From contig CM049310.1 in assembly GCA_026874595.1 (NCBI GenBank), positions 23,042,058-23,106,057 of the forward strand: 64,000 nucleotides of DNA, written 5' to 3'. The position numbers were made by a program, and so were the translations under genes. Under the pieces are notes generated by a model. That model saw only the letters and a program-made list of their open reading frames with translations, searched no databases and had not been told where the DNA came from. The DNA is from Sipunculus nudus. Its lineage: Eukaryota > Annelida > Sipuncula > Golfingiida > Sipunculidae. The stretch's first letter is position 1. The number at the start of each line of letters is the position of its first letter. Below are positions 22,676 to 34,845 of this stretch, in pieces.

Positions 22676-24107
22676 TTTCTACCTTCAATGAATGTATACA
22701 TATAAATTAACATCAGGTTGTGAGAAACATATGGGGAGATGGGTGACTGTAAGTTGAATTTTGTATGCTCCTCATTAACACCAGCTACTTGTAGATTTTG
22801 CCAGTCTGCGTGAACATATATCTCTATACTATAAATCGCGAAATTGTAGTTTTGAAATGCGGACCACCAGTATGACACAAAACAGAATGGCCAAAATGCA
22901 CGCACGCCATATGCCACACCCAGCAGGCTGCTTATTTGTGCATGAAAACCAATTAAGAGGTCACTGCTTGTGAACGGTCATGAAGGTATAATAAATATGT
23001 ACTTGTATATTATATTCCTCGGCTTGTGGACCCATGAATTATATGTTATTTTTTAATTGCTGACAGCGGGCGCCTCTGCTTTGACCCAGAAGTTTACAGT
23101 AATACTGATGAGAAAACTACAGTTATGAGGGTTTCAACTAATATTGCTACTCCAAAAAAGTCCTTTTATGAGTAACGTGAAATACCCCACAGCAGAAATG
23201 TGTCACGTAACATGTCGACTGTGCATGGTATGGGGCACCACAAGCCTGACAAGGTATGTCAGAACACGTACACTGGTACATGGTGTATTAACATGCTGGT
23301 GAGAGCAATGCAACCCGTTTACATGTTTACCAAGCTAAATGGATGAGCGAATCCAGGCATATATTGGCCGCCTGCATGCATGACAAGATGGACCAAACTA
23401 TCTGCAAATAAAACTGGACAATATGAGTATAAATTTCAATTCACCGAAATTAGAGATGGTCAATACTTTGCATGGTGCATAAGTTCCTAATTAGGCGACG
23501 TCTAGCTGTACATACTATACTATGTGGAATTGAACATAATATTTATACATCCCTGTTGTTTATATATATCAAAGATGAATTCTTTGTTATTATTATTATT
23601 ATGTTTATATTTATGCTTATGTTTATGTCTCTGTTTAAGAGGATAGAGAATAAGAGTTCCAATCAAAGAACTGCATGGATGGCGGTTCCAAGAGTATAAT
23701 GTACTATTAGACATTATATATTAGTTTTGTAGACCGACCTGCATTTATAAGGACATGTTTGTTTCCTTTCAAATTCATCATGCCAGATGAAATGCTAAGA
23801 GCAGGCCAGATTTTGCCAAGAAATCATTAATCAGGACAGTCACATCATATTCAGTTTTAGTGCTGACAAGTTGACCCAGCACAGTGAACTGAGCACACCA
23901 GGGGACATCTTGTACGTGGTCAAATAATTATGTCTCTTATCAGCTGCAGCAGCACAGACCGGGTACATAAATTTCCCTATGTAATAATAAATGAAAATCT
24001 CTCTTTTATAATGCACAGCATTATATCCTTCCCACCATATCTTCACCTTATAAATTCCCCACACAAATTCATAAATTTGTAAACAGCCACACACACACAT
24101 ATGCATA

Positions 24108-24110
<3 letters not shown>
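22676..24110. other. Unassigned stretch, no gene seen
   Basis: Short frames on both strands, none with a recognisable domain. No RNA gene structure seen. Confidence 0.45.

Positions 24111-24157
<47 letters not shown>
24111..24157. repeat. (TA)n microsatellite, ~47 bp
   Basis: TA run preceded by CACACACACATATGCATATGC. Confidence 0.95.
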
Positions 24158-24158
<1 letters not shown>

Positions 24159-24711
24159 CCCAGTCAGTGTAGATGTCTGATTAATTAAGCTTGCATATGC
24201 ATGTTACACACTGAAATTCAAAAGTCTTTACATGCTAAAAGGGAAAAAATTTGTAGGCCTAAATATTGTACCTGAATGAAATAAATAAAATAGGTTTATT
24301 TTATTTTTTAAAGATGTTAGAAGCCTATGTATTAGTTTATAGAAATTATAATTCAATTTTCATATATTTAATATCATTTCGCAACACCTCAAAATTTTAT
24401 TCTGTCAAAATGGCAGCACGTATTGAACAATTTAGCCTATACATGTAACCTTTTATGACTATATATACAAATCATGCTTATAAATTAGCCACAACCCGTG
24501 GTTACATGATTTAAGATTATTGGAGTGTGCTCCATGCGATAAGTGATGGAATAATTTGCACGTCAATATATAGCTTCAATAACATCTTTTTCCAATTTCA
24601 TACAAGCATTCCAGTAGTGTGAAGTAATCAGATTCTTCCAGGCCTGAATAACTATTACGATCCATTAATATGCCCCCACACTATATAGCCAGTGGCAAAC
24701 AACACAGAGAG

Positions 24712-24887
24712 CACAGTCGCTCGAATCCCTATTTCAGGGGGAAACGGGTAGAAACATTGCATATTACACCTCTATAGTGTTACATGCTATCTCCGTACGA
24801 AGGCACTACTATATACTCATTATATAGTGCACAGTTTCGTCCATTTCTCGATAAAAACAACCACAAACAGGGATTCGAGCGACTGTG
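24712..24887. mobile_element. 176-bp MITE with the termini of the 9.14-kb unit, 7-bp TSD
   Basis: The left end CACAGTCGCTCGAATCCC and right end GGGATTCGAGCGACTGTG are perfect inverses. CAGAGAG flanks both sides (24705-24711 and 24888-24894). The termini differ from those of the 9.14-kb unit at only two positions over 23 bp, and the duplication length is the same. That supports one transposase family moving both. It is about 1.2 kb upstream of the Tribbles start codon. Confidence 0.82.
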
Positions 24888-24894
24888 CAGAGAG

Positions 24895-26058
24895 CAAACG
24901 TTTAAGTCTAGGTCTCCACATTAATTTAAGCGGATTCTGGTACTTTCCCCACATGACGTGACATGACGTGGTGCAACGTGCCGGTTTATCTACGTAGCAA
25001 AACGACAAGCCGTTACGTGGGACTATTCCGTCTCAGGTCAATGGTGACTCATTATATTGTATGCACGATGTTGCAAGAAATGAATGGAATCTACACTTGC
25101 GTCATCCTCAGGCGCGGTGGTCTGATGTTTCATTGGTTAATTTCTTTGTGACGTAGCAGGGGAGGCCGGTTTCAAGAAAATAGTTCCATAAAGTAATATT
25201 CTTAGAATGCTATAATTTAGACTGATTTTATGAAAATATTAATTTTATACATAATTTTATACATAGATTTCACGAAGAAGTCATGCGTATAGCATCTTCT
25301 GTATCTCGTACGGCATATTTATTTATGGCGCACCTGCGTGGCGTATGAATACTGACATCCTGTGCCGGTAGGGTTACTGGGTGCACTGTTGACTCAGAAC
25401 CTTCCAGTATGGCGCAGTCAAATTGCGAAGGTCGGAGAAACTGAGGAAGGGGTGATATTTATCCCTTCCCAGCGGGTAAAACGGACGGATACCGAGGACT
25501 CTACGGCCGAAGAGGGTTACACAGATGACAACAAAGTTTTAAGTTACAAGAACGAAGATTCATGTAAGAAGGACTGGTCCATTTGGTTCAAAGGGAAGAA
25601 CGCTGAAAACTGACATTTCAAGCTGTTGACGTGTTTCTCGTCACCCATCAAATGTTGAGCAACCTTATCGAGTCCAGCAGGCCAGGAGAAATCGGGTATC
25701 TTGTCTAGTACCCAGCTGCTGGAGTTAGTTATATGTAGTGTTTTATACGGGTATTAATTGTACATTTTACAAACCGGGAAGTATGGCCATTTCACTCACG
25801 GAATAATGGACCTGGCGTACTGCCTTTGACAACCAAAGCGGTGACGTAGCAACCGGTGACTGGTGGGGCCATAGATTGCCTTATTTTCGCCCAAGGTGAA
25901 AACAAAAGAACCGCTTATATTTTACACATATTTCTTATTTTTACACTTTTGTAAGATTATACAGGGATCTGAAGGCAGCTTAAGTTCGGTGTCTGTTTTG
26001 TGCACAAAGGAGGAGGTAGATACCGTTTACACGGAGAGGTAGGCGGGAAGAAGCCTTT
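24895..26058 (+). promoter_or_regulatory. Probable promoter and 5'UTR region of the Tribbles gene
   Basis: This stretch is richer in CpG than the surroundings, for example near 25000-25160 and 25380-25530. It holds TGACGTAGCA-type CRE-like sites (about 25150 and 25842) and a GATGTTGCAAGAAATG sequence resembling a C/EBP half site (about 25068-25083). I cannot place the transcription start or any 5'UTR intron. The open frame at 25362-25613 lacks an ATG and is not called. Confidence 0.35.
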
Positions 26059-26316
26059 ATGCTTTCTCAAAGATCGCGGCCTCGGCCTTTGTCAATTCCG
26101 CATAGGAAACATGGTAAACTTAACTCATCATCCAATTTGACTGGAGGGACTTTAAGTCCTGATATTAAACCTGATACTCCACCTAATTTCCCGTCAAGCG
26201 GGTCTAACCAAAGTGGTGTTTCAAAAATTGGCAAGTATGTGCTCTTGTCTTCATCCGACAAGGAAACCACGCGGAAATCGCTGGACACCGAGAACAATGA
26301 AGAATGTGTTTGCAAG
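26059..26316 (+). CDS. Trib: Tribbles pseudokinase, coding exon 1 (residues 1-86)
   Basis: Tribbles proteins are kinase-fold scaffolds that bring substrates such as C/EBP factors to the COP1 ubiquitin ligase and bind MEK; they act in nucleus and cytoplasm. This exon starts at ATG 26059 (MLSQRSRPRPLSIPHRKHGK), runs through a Ser/Pro-rich low-complexity N-terminus, and enters the kinase fold at IGKYVLLSSS. The glycine-rich loop is absent, as in all Tribbles. The exon ends at ECVCK, whose Lys86 corresponds to the VAIK lysine. The donor is AAG-GTGAGA, phase 0. No in-frame ATG was checked further upstream as an alternative start. Confidence 0.9.
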
Positions 26317-27597
26317 GTGAGAATTGGTGTATTTAACTTCAGGATCTGAATAATGAAACAGTTGAATTACTCAGTTATTCTCTTTGTGTCAATTCTGTCC
26401 AAGTACATAGCTCAAATTTACTTTGTCATTTCTGTTTGAGAAAACTGTCCTTTTTTGGCCAAATTAAGACAAAACGTTCAATATGTTTTTTAAGTAACAG
26501 TAGTATATGCATACATAAAATGGTGTTTCTTCCACAGAATCGGACCTTTTTAAATTTGAGCCAATTTTTAATACTATTATAGTCTTGACTGCTTTTATGA
26601 TATATAGTAGTGTGCTATATTCTGTTAGATTAAGTAGCTCATTGAGAACTGACGACCAGTGAAATTGCCATAAAGTTGACAGAACCGCTGTTTGACCCAC
26701 TTGTTTTAGTTGTTTACCACCTGTTTTGCTTGTGTAATCTGCTTGTGTAATCTGGTTGTTTCACCCTGGGACATAATTGCATCATCACTGTACAGCTTGG
26801 GCATTCACTCAACAATGATGAAAGGCTGGTGTGACCTTATCAAACAGGAGAGTCTGTGGTGCAATCATGTATGACTGATATTCAAACCTCATCAGAAACT
26901 TTACTAGAATAATCATAAATCTCATTAATGATTATTACTCAATTTGGTTCTGCTATTACAGTCACCTTGAGTTATAGCACTTTGTTGATGATGAAAGATG
27001 TAGTGCAAACATTTTTAATGTATTGCTTTCAAGTGTGAATTTTATCATTCCTTGCATATTGTAATTCATTGCATTCAGAAACATGCTACTTTTCACTTTT
27101 TCATGAAACTTCATGCCATCATATGCTAATTAGCAATATTGAGCAACTGTCTTGGTGTTCTTGCACTTTAATGTGTAAGTAACATGACCAGACACTCAGG
27201 TCTGCTCAGGCAGGCTCTGATTTGCATCCACACTTCCTGCATGTGATGGCCTGTCAGGCAGTCACTAAGTGCACTCTTGGCTTAATTAAACAAGAGAAGT
27301 TTTTACACCTGGTATTATTAATTTGCTAAATGCCATCTTGGTTTATTCAACAAGTGCAATTTGAGTTAATGAGTGCCAGAATGTTAACAAGTGAATTTGA
27401 CATTTGGGTGCAGATGAACTTGAGATCATCTGACAAAGGCTTACATTACAAGGTCAGTGTTTGGAAGTTGAATGTTGCATATATGATGTATCCTTTATCA
27501 TGATTTGTGTCAAGTTTTATGAATATATCGGAATTTAGAGATCATAGGATCTTCTTTATGACTTGAACATAGATTGATGTTTCTTTACTTGTTTCAG
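26317..27597 (+). other. Trib: Tribbles intron 1 (1281 bp)
   Basis: Bounded by GTGAGA at the donor and TTGTTTCAG at the acceptor. It is AT-rich with no transposon or gene recognised inside, unlike the TE-dense flanks. Confidence 0.85.
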
Positions 27598-27890
27598 GTG
27601 TTCCCTGCACAAAAATATCATGAAGCACTAGCTCCATATTGGAATGTAGAATCACATGAGCACATCAGTCAGATAGAGGAGATTATCCTTGGCACGACCA
27701 AAGCTTACGTGTTCTTCAACAACAGCCACGGGGATCTTCACTCCTACATCCGCAACAAACGGCGGCTCAAGGAGGCTGAGGCTGCAGGTCTTTTCTACCA
27801 AATAGTGTCTGCTGTTGCCCAATGCCATCAGGATGGGGTTGTTCTACGGGACCTCAAACTAAGGAAGTTTGTCTTTAAAGATCAAGAAAA
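27598..27890 (+). CDS. Trib: Tribbles pseudokinase, coding exon 2 (residues 87-184)
   Basis: The exon continues in phase 0 from Lys86 with [15 protein letters not shown]. It includes [18 protein letters not shown], a hallmark Tribbles stretch, and [10 protein letters not shown]. The catalytic loop reads [10 protein letters not shown] (residues 169-177 for LRDLKLRKF): the HRD histidine is Leu and the KxxN loop is KLRKF, the typical pseudokinase form. The donor is GAAAA-GTATGT, phase 2. An alternative reading through the donor reaches a stop within five codons, which supports splicing. Confidence 0.93.
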
Positions 27891-28308
27891 GTATGTATTG
27901 TTAAAATAATATTTGTATTGTTTTTGCATTATGATGTTTGATGCTTATGAAATATGTATACATACATATCTTGTTTGTGTGAAATAAAGAAAGCAATTTA
28001 AATGTAGAAAAAAATTAAATGCAGAGCTCCGTATATTGAGTGGTGCTATATAATTTGATTTATATGTAGTTGTATTACAAAAATGTAGATATTGTTCAAC
28101 AGTTCATATGTAATACAGAATGTTGAGATGACTCAGAAACAAGAAACAAAATAACAGGAAAACTGAGGAGGGAGATTCTTTTGGCTTATAGGTATTTAAG
28201 ATCTAACATGTAATTTTTCTAGTTGTTTACAGCATTGTACAGTTTTTCTATAAATAATTCTTAAATAAAAGAAACAAGATAATTTATTTTTGTTTTGTTT
28301 TGTTCCAG
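27891..28308 (+). other. Trib: Tribbles intron 2 (418 bp)
   Basis: Donor GTATGT; acceptor TTTTGTTCCAG after a T-rich tract. No feature inside. Confidence 0.88.
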
Positions 28309-28786
28309 AACACATTTAATGTTAGATGGACTTGAAGATGCTCTGATCCTGGACACTTCAGAAGATGACTTTCTTTCAGAGAAGCATGGCTGTCCAGCAT
28401 ATGTGAGTCCAGAGATCCTCAATACAGACAAATCATTCTACTCAGGAAAGGCAGCAGACATCTGGTCATTGGGTGTCATACTTTACACAATGCTGATAGG
28501 TCGTTATCCGTTCCATGATAATGAGCCGAGTGCATTGTTTAGAAAAATATGTAGGGGCCAGTACTCCTTACCTGATTCACTGAGCTCTCGGGCCAGATGT
28601 TTGGTCCGCAACTTGTTGAGAATGAATCCTGCAGAGAGGTTGACTGCTGAACAAATATTACAGCACCCATGGTTTCAGTCACAACAACGAAGCACTGGGC
28701 ACAGTCGGAGCAGTCGGAAAGATGACCAGGCTGTTCCGGATATTGCTGGGTTTGTGGAAGATCAGGATTATTTGTCCTTGGCTTGA
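28309..28786 (+). CDS. Trib: Tribbles pseudokinase, coding exon 3 (residues 184-342, stop)
   Basis: The exon completes codon 184 and gives [14 protein letters not shown], where GLE (191-193, 28328-28336) occupies the DFG site; vertebrate Tribbles have SLE. Then come [14 protein letters not shown] (activation segment/APE), [19 protein letters not shown] and IGRYPFHD. The C-terminal tail keeps both partner motifs: QHPWF at the MEK-binding site (HPWF 303-306) and DQAVPD (323-328, 28724-28741) matching the COP1-binding core. The total of 342 residues equals the usual TRIB1/2 size. I cannot separate TRIB1 from TRIB2 orthology; the vertebrate split is probably later. Confidence 0.95.
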
Positions 28787-30500
28787 AGTGCCATTGTCAG
28801 TAATAGCAGTGGTTATTATTATTATTATTATAATTATTATAATTACTATTATGTGATGTAGCAAATGCAGTATGATCCGTATCCACCTATTGCATCATAG
28901 CAGTAATTGTTATGATTGTATAAGTGCCATAAGTACACAAAAGATGCTGCAAGCCATCCGTGGTACATGCTACATGCACAAATCATCATTGTTGCCAGTT
29001 TTACAAGTGCTGTTGACACGTCAAAAGCCCACCAGATATACTGCTGTGCCCAGGTGAAAGTCGTGTTGAAATGATACTGGTGTAATGTGACATACTGAGA
29101 ATAACACCGTGATCATAGTCATGGGGACGCCAAACCATGTTCATCACCATGTGGACACTACTGGAATGTTGAACTGCATGCATCACTTGTTTTACTCTGG
29201 GCACAATAAGCCAGAAAATCAACCAAATGTCATGTAATATCAGTACCTTTAAGATGTCATTGATACAGATATTTCTAGGGATTAAAAATCCATGTGAACA
29301 CAAGCAAGGTGATGACATAATAAGAATACAAATGCTGATCTTGTCAACTGTATTCACATTCTTAAGTGTTATTTAGTATCTCCTTTCCCTGCTGGTTCAT
29401 GATAGAATTTTTACAATGTTCTTTATTAGACGCACTTAGTTATTTAAGGAGAGCCCATGCTTAACATGAACATTATAAGTAAACGCATAAGAAGTTGCAA
29501 CAGGAGCGCTTGCTTGTTTATGAATTGGCAGGAATGGCAAAATTGAACGGGCGTTTTAAACATGTTGATATTGTATCATTTGTTAAAGTATTTTTAAGGG
29601 GTGCCTGACTGCCTGATATATCTGCCAAAGAACAAATTCCTTTGATGGAAAGCTTGTTAAACGTGTAAACACCAGAACTTCAAGGAGAATAATCTGGATT
29701 ATGCTCCGTGATTTGTTAGTATTATTTACAGTGATGTGGCTCAGTTAGGGTGGTATAAAGCGTGGCTTGCTTTTCATTTTAAATCATGAGGCTGCATTTA
29801 TATATGCCATAGTATTGTCATTTATCATTCAGTGAGTAAGCTACATTTTTGGTTATATGAATGGGTGTAAGAGGAGGCTACAATTTTAGTGCTCCTATGG
29901 ACCTGTCATGGATGACTGGTTGTCTGTGAAGAACATTGTAAAACTGTACACACCCAAACACAACAGATACAAAGGCTAGACCTATGTAGTATGAAGTTTG
30001 TGTTACACAAAGTGTATACACAGTGTACCACCTGACTGGAAAAGTTATTTATAATGCATAGGTTATACCTATTTTGTCAGGTCCTGTCAGCTTGTGTACA
30101 AGGCCGGCATAATTAAATGTGACACTTTTGGTTACATTTACAAATAATTTGGAATTATCCAGATACAGATGGTCATCTGTTGGTTTGTTACTTGAGGAGC
30201 CATCATTGCATCACAAAATCAAACCAGACTGCATACAGACAGTTACCTAGCATATGCGATTGCCACTGTAAGCCACCGGTCACATGAAAGAGCTGTGTGA
30301 ATGGGGGATGAGTAATTGAAGTCCACATCGGATATACATAGACAGGTGGAGAGATCTTTCAGGGCATTATGTAGTTCATTAATAGGCACATCTATCTTTG
30401 CCGCAGGGTTCCTTGTTGTTGTTGTTGCGTAACTACATGTGTTACAGCTGTGACATGTACATGTATAAATATCTACTCTTAATAAATAACTGTTGTTATT
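28787..30500 (+). other. Trib: Probable long 3'UTR of Tribbles
   Basis: This stretch has no recognisable transposon, in contrast to most flanking DNA. A (TTA)n-like AU-rich tract lies at about 28813-28850. The best candidate polyadenylation signal is AATAAA at 30481-30486, but this is only one match and the true end is not proven. The 118-codon frame on the - strand at 29001-29357 has no family features. Confidence 0.45.
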
Positions 30501-31814
30501 ATTTCAAATAGTCGTTTGTATTTTGAATCAATTACCGATGCGAAAGAGAGGCTGCTGAAATTCGAATGAAAGGTGAATTTGAAAAGGGACGCCCTCCCAG
30601 ACCGTCACTCATTGCCAAAAGGACATGGCTAGTAACTGATAAAGTGAAAAAGAACGAACGGAATAATGCAGGATGTCATTCTTTTTAAAATACTGCAGTG
30701 ACCCCAATATAATCTTAATTACGCTGTGCATATATCAACACTGTCCGCTGTGTCCCTGAAATCTGGTAGCTTCAAGAAAGAATGTGATATACTCCAGTGT
30801 GGACGTACAGATTAAGTAGTAGTATTACAACAACAAAAAGGTAATGAATGAATAATATTTAATGAAATAATGAAACTAAGAACTTCCGAAAATACAGACA
30901 GGAATCTTTGAAGATGTAGTTCAAAGTTAAACGATAGATGGCAGCACTACCTTGATCCTGGCCGTTAGCCGAAATTATGTGTTCGAGGGATATTATCGCT
31001 TCTTATGTACATACATTAAGAGAAAGTATCTGATTTGAACGCCCTTACTTGACATCGAGACATGAAATGTTAAATTTCCTTTGATAACCGAAATTAAGTT
31101 ACTTCAACCTTATTATGTGAAATACATGACTTAACAAAAACTATTTTGAGCCCGTTGAAGCCTGAAAACTTGCTTTAAAACATCTTTACAAAACGAAATC
31201 AACTAAGATACGCATTGCCGTTTCATATATTTCACTCTCTGCATCTGAAGAAATCTGTCCCAAAGAATTCTTAGAAAAATGAACGAAAAGTGCGAAGTTT
31301 CACCACACTAGATCCATTTAAAATGAAAATCATACCAAAAGTCCTTTTGTGAAGGAAAAACTTTCCTGAAATTTCATATGCTAATAGGTCTTACATATCA
31401 TTTACAATTGCACAGGAATGTTGATGTCACATGTTATTTCACCATGTTTAATCAAATTTCAGTGTATTTTTGAGACGTGACAAACTGCAGTCAGTGCACA
31501 ATTTTAAATCTGGTTTCATCCTTTATCGAATCATGGTATATCTGAATGATGAATGTGCCCCATTCAAACGCACTACAACAAAAAATTTGGTTATCGTTAA
31601 AGAAACTCCGGATACGGAAATCTACCTATGACACCGTACAACTGGATAGTTCATATCAGTATGCAAAATATATATAATTATTCGACACAGGTCTACATAA
31701 ACCGAGTATGACTCGTGGATCAGCTGTTTACCCACATATATATATTTAATATAATGCAATAAATTGTTCCACGTTATCCTTCCATTTAACATTTGGTATC
31801 ATTATTGCTTCCAT

Positions 31815-31846
<32 letters not shown>

Positions 31847-32656
31847 TCTCTCTCTCTTCGATACGGATCCTGGATTCGTGCGCAGCATATTATATTTAAA
31901 GACTCTTACAATTGCAGGTATGTCTCTATAGAAGCTCTAAAGAATCTATTTTGCAATTATATAGCCCTAAAGAATCTATTTTGGAATTATATAGCCCATT
32001 CAAAATCTTTTAGTCAAATTAAGTAGACGGAATCGATTGTTGGCCCAAAGAAGACATCTTATCATAGTCTTTTAACTAGGAAATCTTATTTTATGCGCCG
32101 GAATAAATTCGATCAAATAAAATCCCTGTAATACTGAAAGCCCGTTTGACTTAAAAACAAATGTTTTTCATCATATCATCGTCATCTTGGGGTTTATCGA
32201 AACAAGTATGTGCTGACACCTGTAGTGAAATCTGTCAACAATTTTCCATCCAGAAATTATTTGGACTGTTCTTTAAGAAACCTTTATTTAATCCTGTGTC
32301 ACCGAAGTAAATGATATAATTTTCTTATTTTTTTTAAAATCTAAACTAACATCTTTCTAAGCAAGCGGTTATAAAGTGAATTTTTTCTTCCGTTGCCATG
32401 CTCTCTCGCATTATGTTGATTTTTGGTTGACCATGCAGCGGCGGCAAAAATTCCTTCTGACACAAGAGGTCCACCAAGATATCAAGGTAGTCTCTATCCG
32501 TCCAGTATAAAATGCCCCTCGAGTTATTTATTCACAGCTATGAGAAATGTTCTGATTAAGTCTAGCTTAATAAGAAATAGATCATTTTCTTCAAACATCG
32601 CATCCTGGAAGGGAAAATTTGTAGCATGATAATCTCCTCCTCTGCTTCTTCTTTTG
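30501..32656. other. Unassigned stretch with a (CT)n run, no gene seen
   Basis: A CT microsatellite lies at about 31813-31857. Short direct repeats CCCTAAAGAATCTATTTTG occur at about 31940-31990. No coding or RNA gene recognised. Confidence 0.45.
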
Positions 32657-33283
32657 ATTATTATAATAATTATGAATATTATTATTAATCTATACGATAT
32701 AAGTATAAAGGTTAAGGTTTAGTTCTTGAAAACCAGCTGATTTGGGGGATGTGAAATCGGTCCGTGTAAAAAGTAAACACCCGTCTCTTTCTTTTTTTTT
32801 CTTCGCAAATTGCGGTTGTTTGATGTTGATGTTAATTCGGATCTGCTTCATTTGTTTTATAGTTCATTACATAAAGCGTACATGGTTTCGGTATTATCTG
32901 CATGCTGTGATAGTAACGTGAACAATACTATAAGAATAAACTTATGAAAAGGGTGGGTGGGGTAGTGCGAAGCAAACTCGACGGCATAGCCATGCTCACT
33001 TTTTTAAAATGAAACTTAAAGGAACTAATATTCTCCGTTATCTGACGTCTAAATATACTCCTTTTAAACTTTGACAAAGATAAGCCAGAGAACACCGATC
33101 CCTCCGCATACAGGCTGTTCGTTTTGCTTATATTTACGTGTTTATAAAAGAAAGAGACGGGTGTTTACTTTTTACACAGACCGATTTCACATCCCCCAAA
33201 TCAGTTGGTTTTCAAGAACTTAACCTTAATATTTTACATATCTCGTATAGATTAATAAAAATATTTATAATTATTATAATAAT
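32657..33283. mobile_element. Fold-back element with ~145-bp inverted arms
   Basis: Left arm 32657-32803 and right arm 33141-33283 are inverted copies, both containing GGGATGTGAAATCGGTC and AAACACCCGTCTCTTTC in opposite orientation. They are separated by about 340 bp that includes GGGTGGGTGGGGTAGTGC. The outer ends are ATTATTATAATAATTA. No clear target duplication is visible, so superfamily and exact ends are unsettled. Confidence 0.7.
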
Positions 33284-33650
33284 ATGTGTATAGGGCCCAC
33301 TAAAATAATGCAAAGACATTCAACGAGGACATCTAGAGGCAAGTAAGACAAGCCGGCTAGAGTTTTGTAAAGGGCATTTTGCAAATGGTGACCTTTAGAC
33401 TTAATAACATGTGCAACCAACCACCCCAGATCACGTGATATCCCCCTATTTGTCAGCAATGCCTCCTGCACCGTGTTTACTAACAGCTTGTAAGGCCTAG
33501 AAAAACCAACTCATACATCGGTCACTGAGACTTTATCAGGGTTTTCTGAACAGGGATTACCTATACAGTTCATTAATATAAAAATAATTTTAGTGTTAAT
33601 TCTACAGAAAAAAGGTAGCCTATAGGTGAATAGCTGCTTTATGGTAAAAC

Positions 33651-33815
33651 TGTTTGATATGACTAGCGACGACACACTCGGACCACGACAGTAATTTGAT
33701 GTTTGATATGACAAGCGACGACACACTCGGACCACGACAGTAATATGATGTTTCATATGACGAGCGACGACACACTGGGACCACGATAGTATTTTGATGT
33801 TTAATATTACGAGCG
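33651..33815. repeat. 49-bp tandem repeat, about 3.4 copies
   Basis: TGTTTGATATGAC plus AGCGACGACACACTCGGACC recurs at 33651, 33700, 33749 and, partially, 33798: a strict 49-bp period with few changes. Confidence 0.93.
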
Positions 33816-34258
33816 ACTTTGATAGGCAGTGATGAACGTCAGATTTAGAGAAGCGGGCGTCTTCGGACACAAGCCCTTATGAAAACTCTTTTGTTTCCCC
33901 GTGCTGTCTCAGTATTTGACGATTTTTTTAAGCGCTAAAATGCTATTTTATCATTTGCATCTAAGTTTTGACCATGGGATCAAGGACTTTGGGATATATA
34001 GAGGTCCAAGACAGGTCCGGTAAAGGGGATCGATCGAGGGTCCAGACCTCAAAACTGATTTGATACCCTTATATATAGGTTGCTGCGGCTGAAAAGGAGC
34101 GTCTCCAGGTCCCCTGGACGCCGCTCTGGATGCGCAGGTGGGAGTACAGTGTGTTTGTTGCTCGTGTGTTGTGGCGTGTATATTCGAAAGGCGCGAGAGA
34201 TTTTGCTGTATACCTTACTGTGATGGAGTATTTAATTTCTTGTACTTCATGTTATATT

Positions 34259-34321
<63 letters not shown>

Positions 34322-34845
34322 TTTGCACTTCTTTAGTTATAACGTTATTATTATTGGTGTTCATTATGTTTGGTATATTTTTAGCAACGATGATGATTAC
34401 TGTTTTCCCTATTTATTGAAGGCGGACATAATATAATTTTATTGCAAGGGGTAAATTAAATATATATTATCTCATAGCCACAAAACATGCCTTAATTATT
34501 AAAAGTTGAATGGTTAAATTTTGGCCAATATTAATGAAGAGTGCGTTAAAACCACACACAACACGCTAGTGCTCAAGTGCGCATACCTCCGTCCTTTTAT
34601 TTGGATCTGCACCGATATGTCAATGGGGTCTTCCTTAATAAATGTCATCTGCACAAAGTTTACTGAAAATCTGTTTTGGTTTTTGCATAATCATGCTACT
34701 AGACAAAGATCATGGCGAAAAAACTTAACCATGGCGGAAGTAAAAAGGTGGACGACATGCCCACATATTGGGTTACAAATCCAAACTCATTGCAAACATT
34801 GTTACACATCTGTTGAGATTAATTCTTAAACTACAAAGTGTAATT
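33816..34845. other. Unassigned stretch with a (TA)n run, no gene seen
   Basis: A TA microsatellite is at about 34265-34318. Frames here are driven by it or are short. Confidence 0.5.

Noticed and set aside
25362-25613. 83-codon open frame upstream of Tribbles
   Set aside because: It has no ATG start (opens on GTG), no family motif, and lies in the probable promoter/5'UTR. Its composition reflects the CpG-richer local DNA.
29001-29357. 118-codon frame on the - strand downstream of Tribbles
   Set aside because: No domain, lies opposite the probable 3'UTR, and has no splice or start context that I can support.
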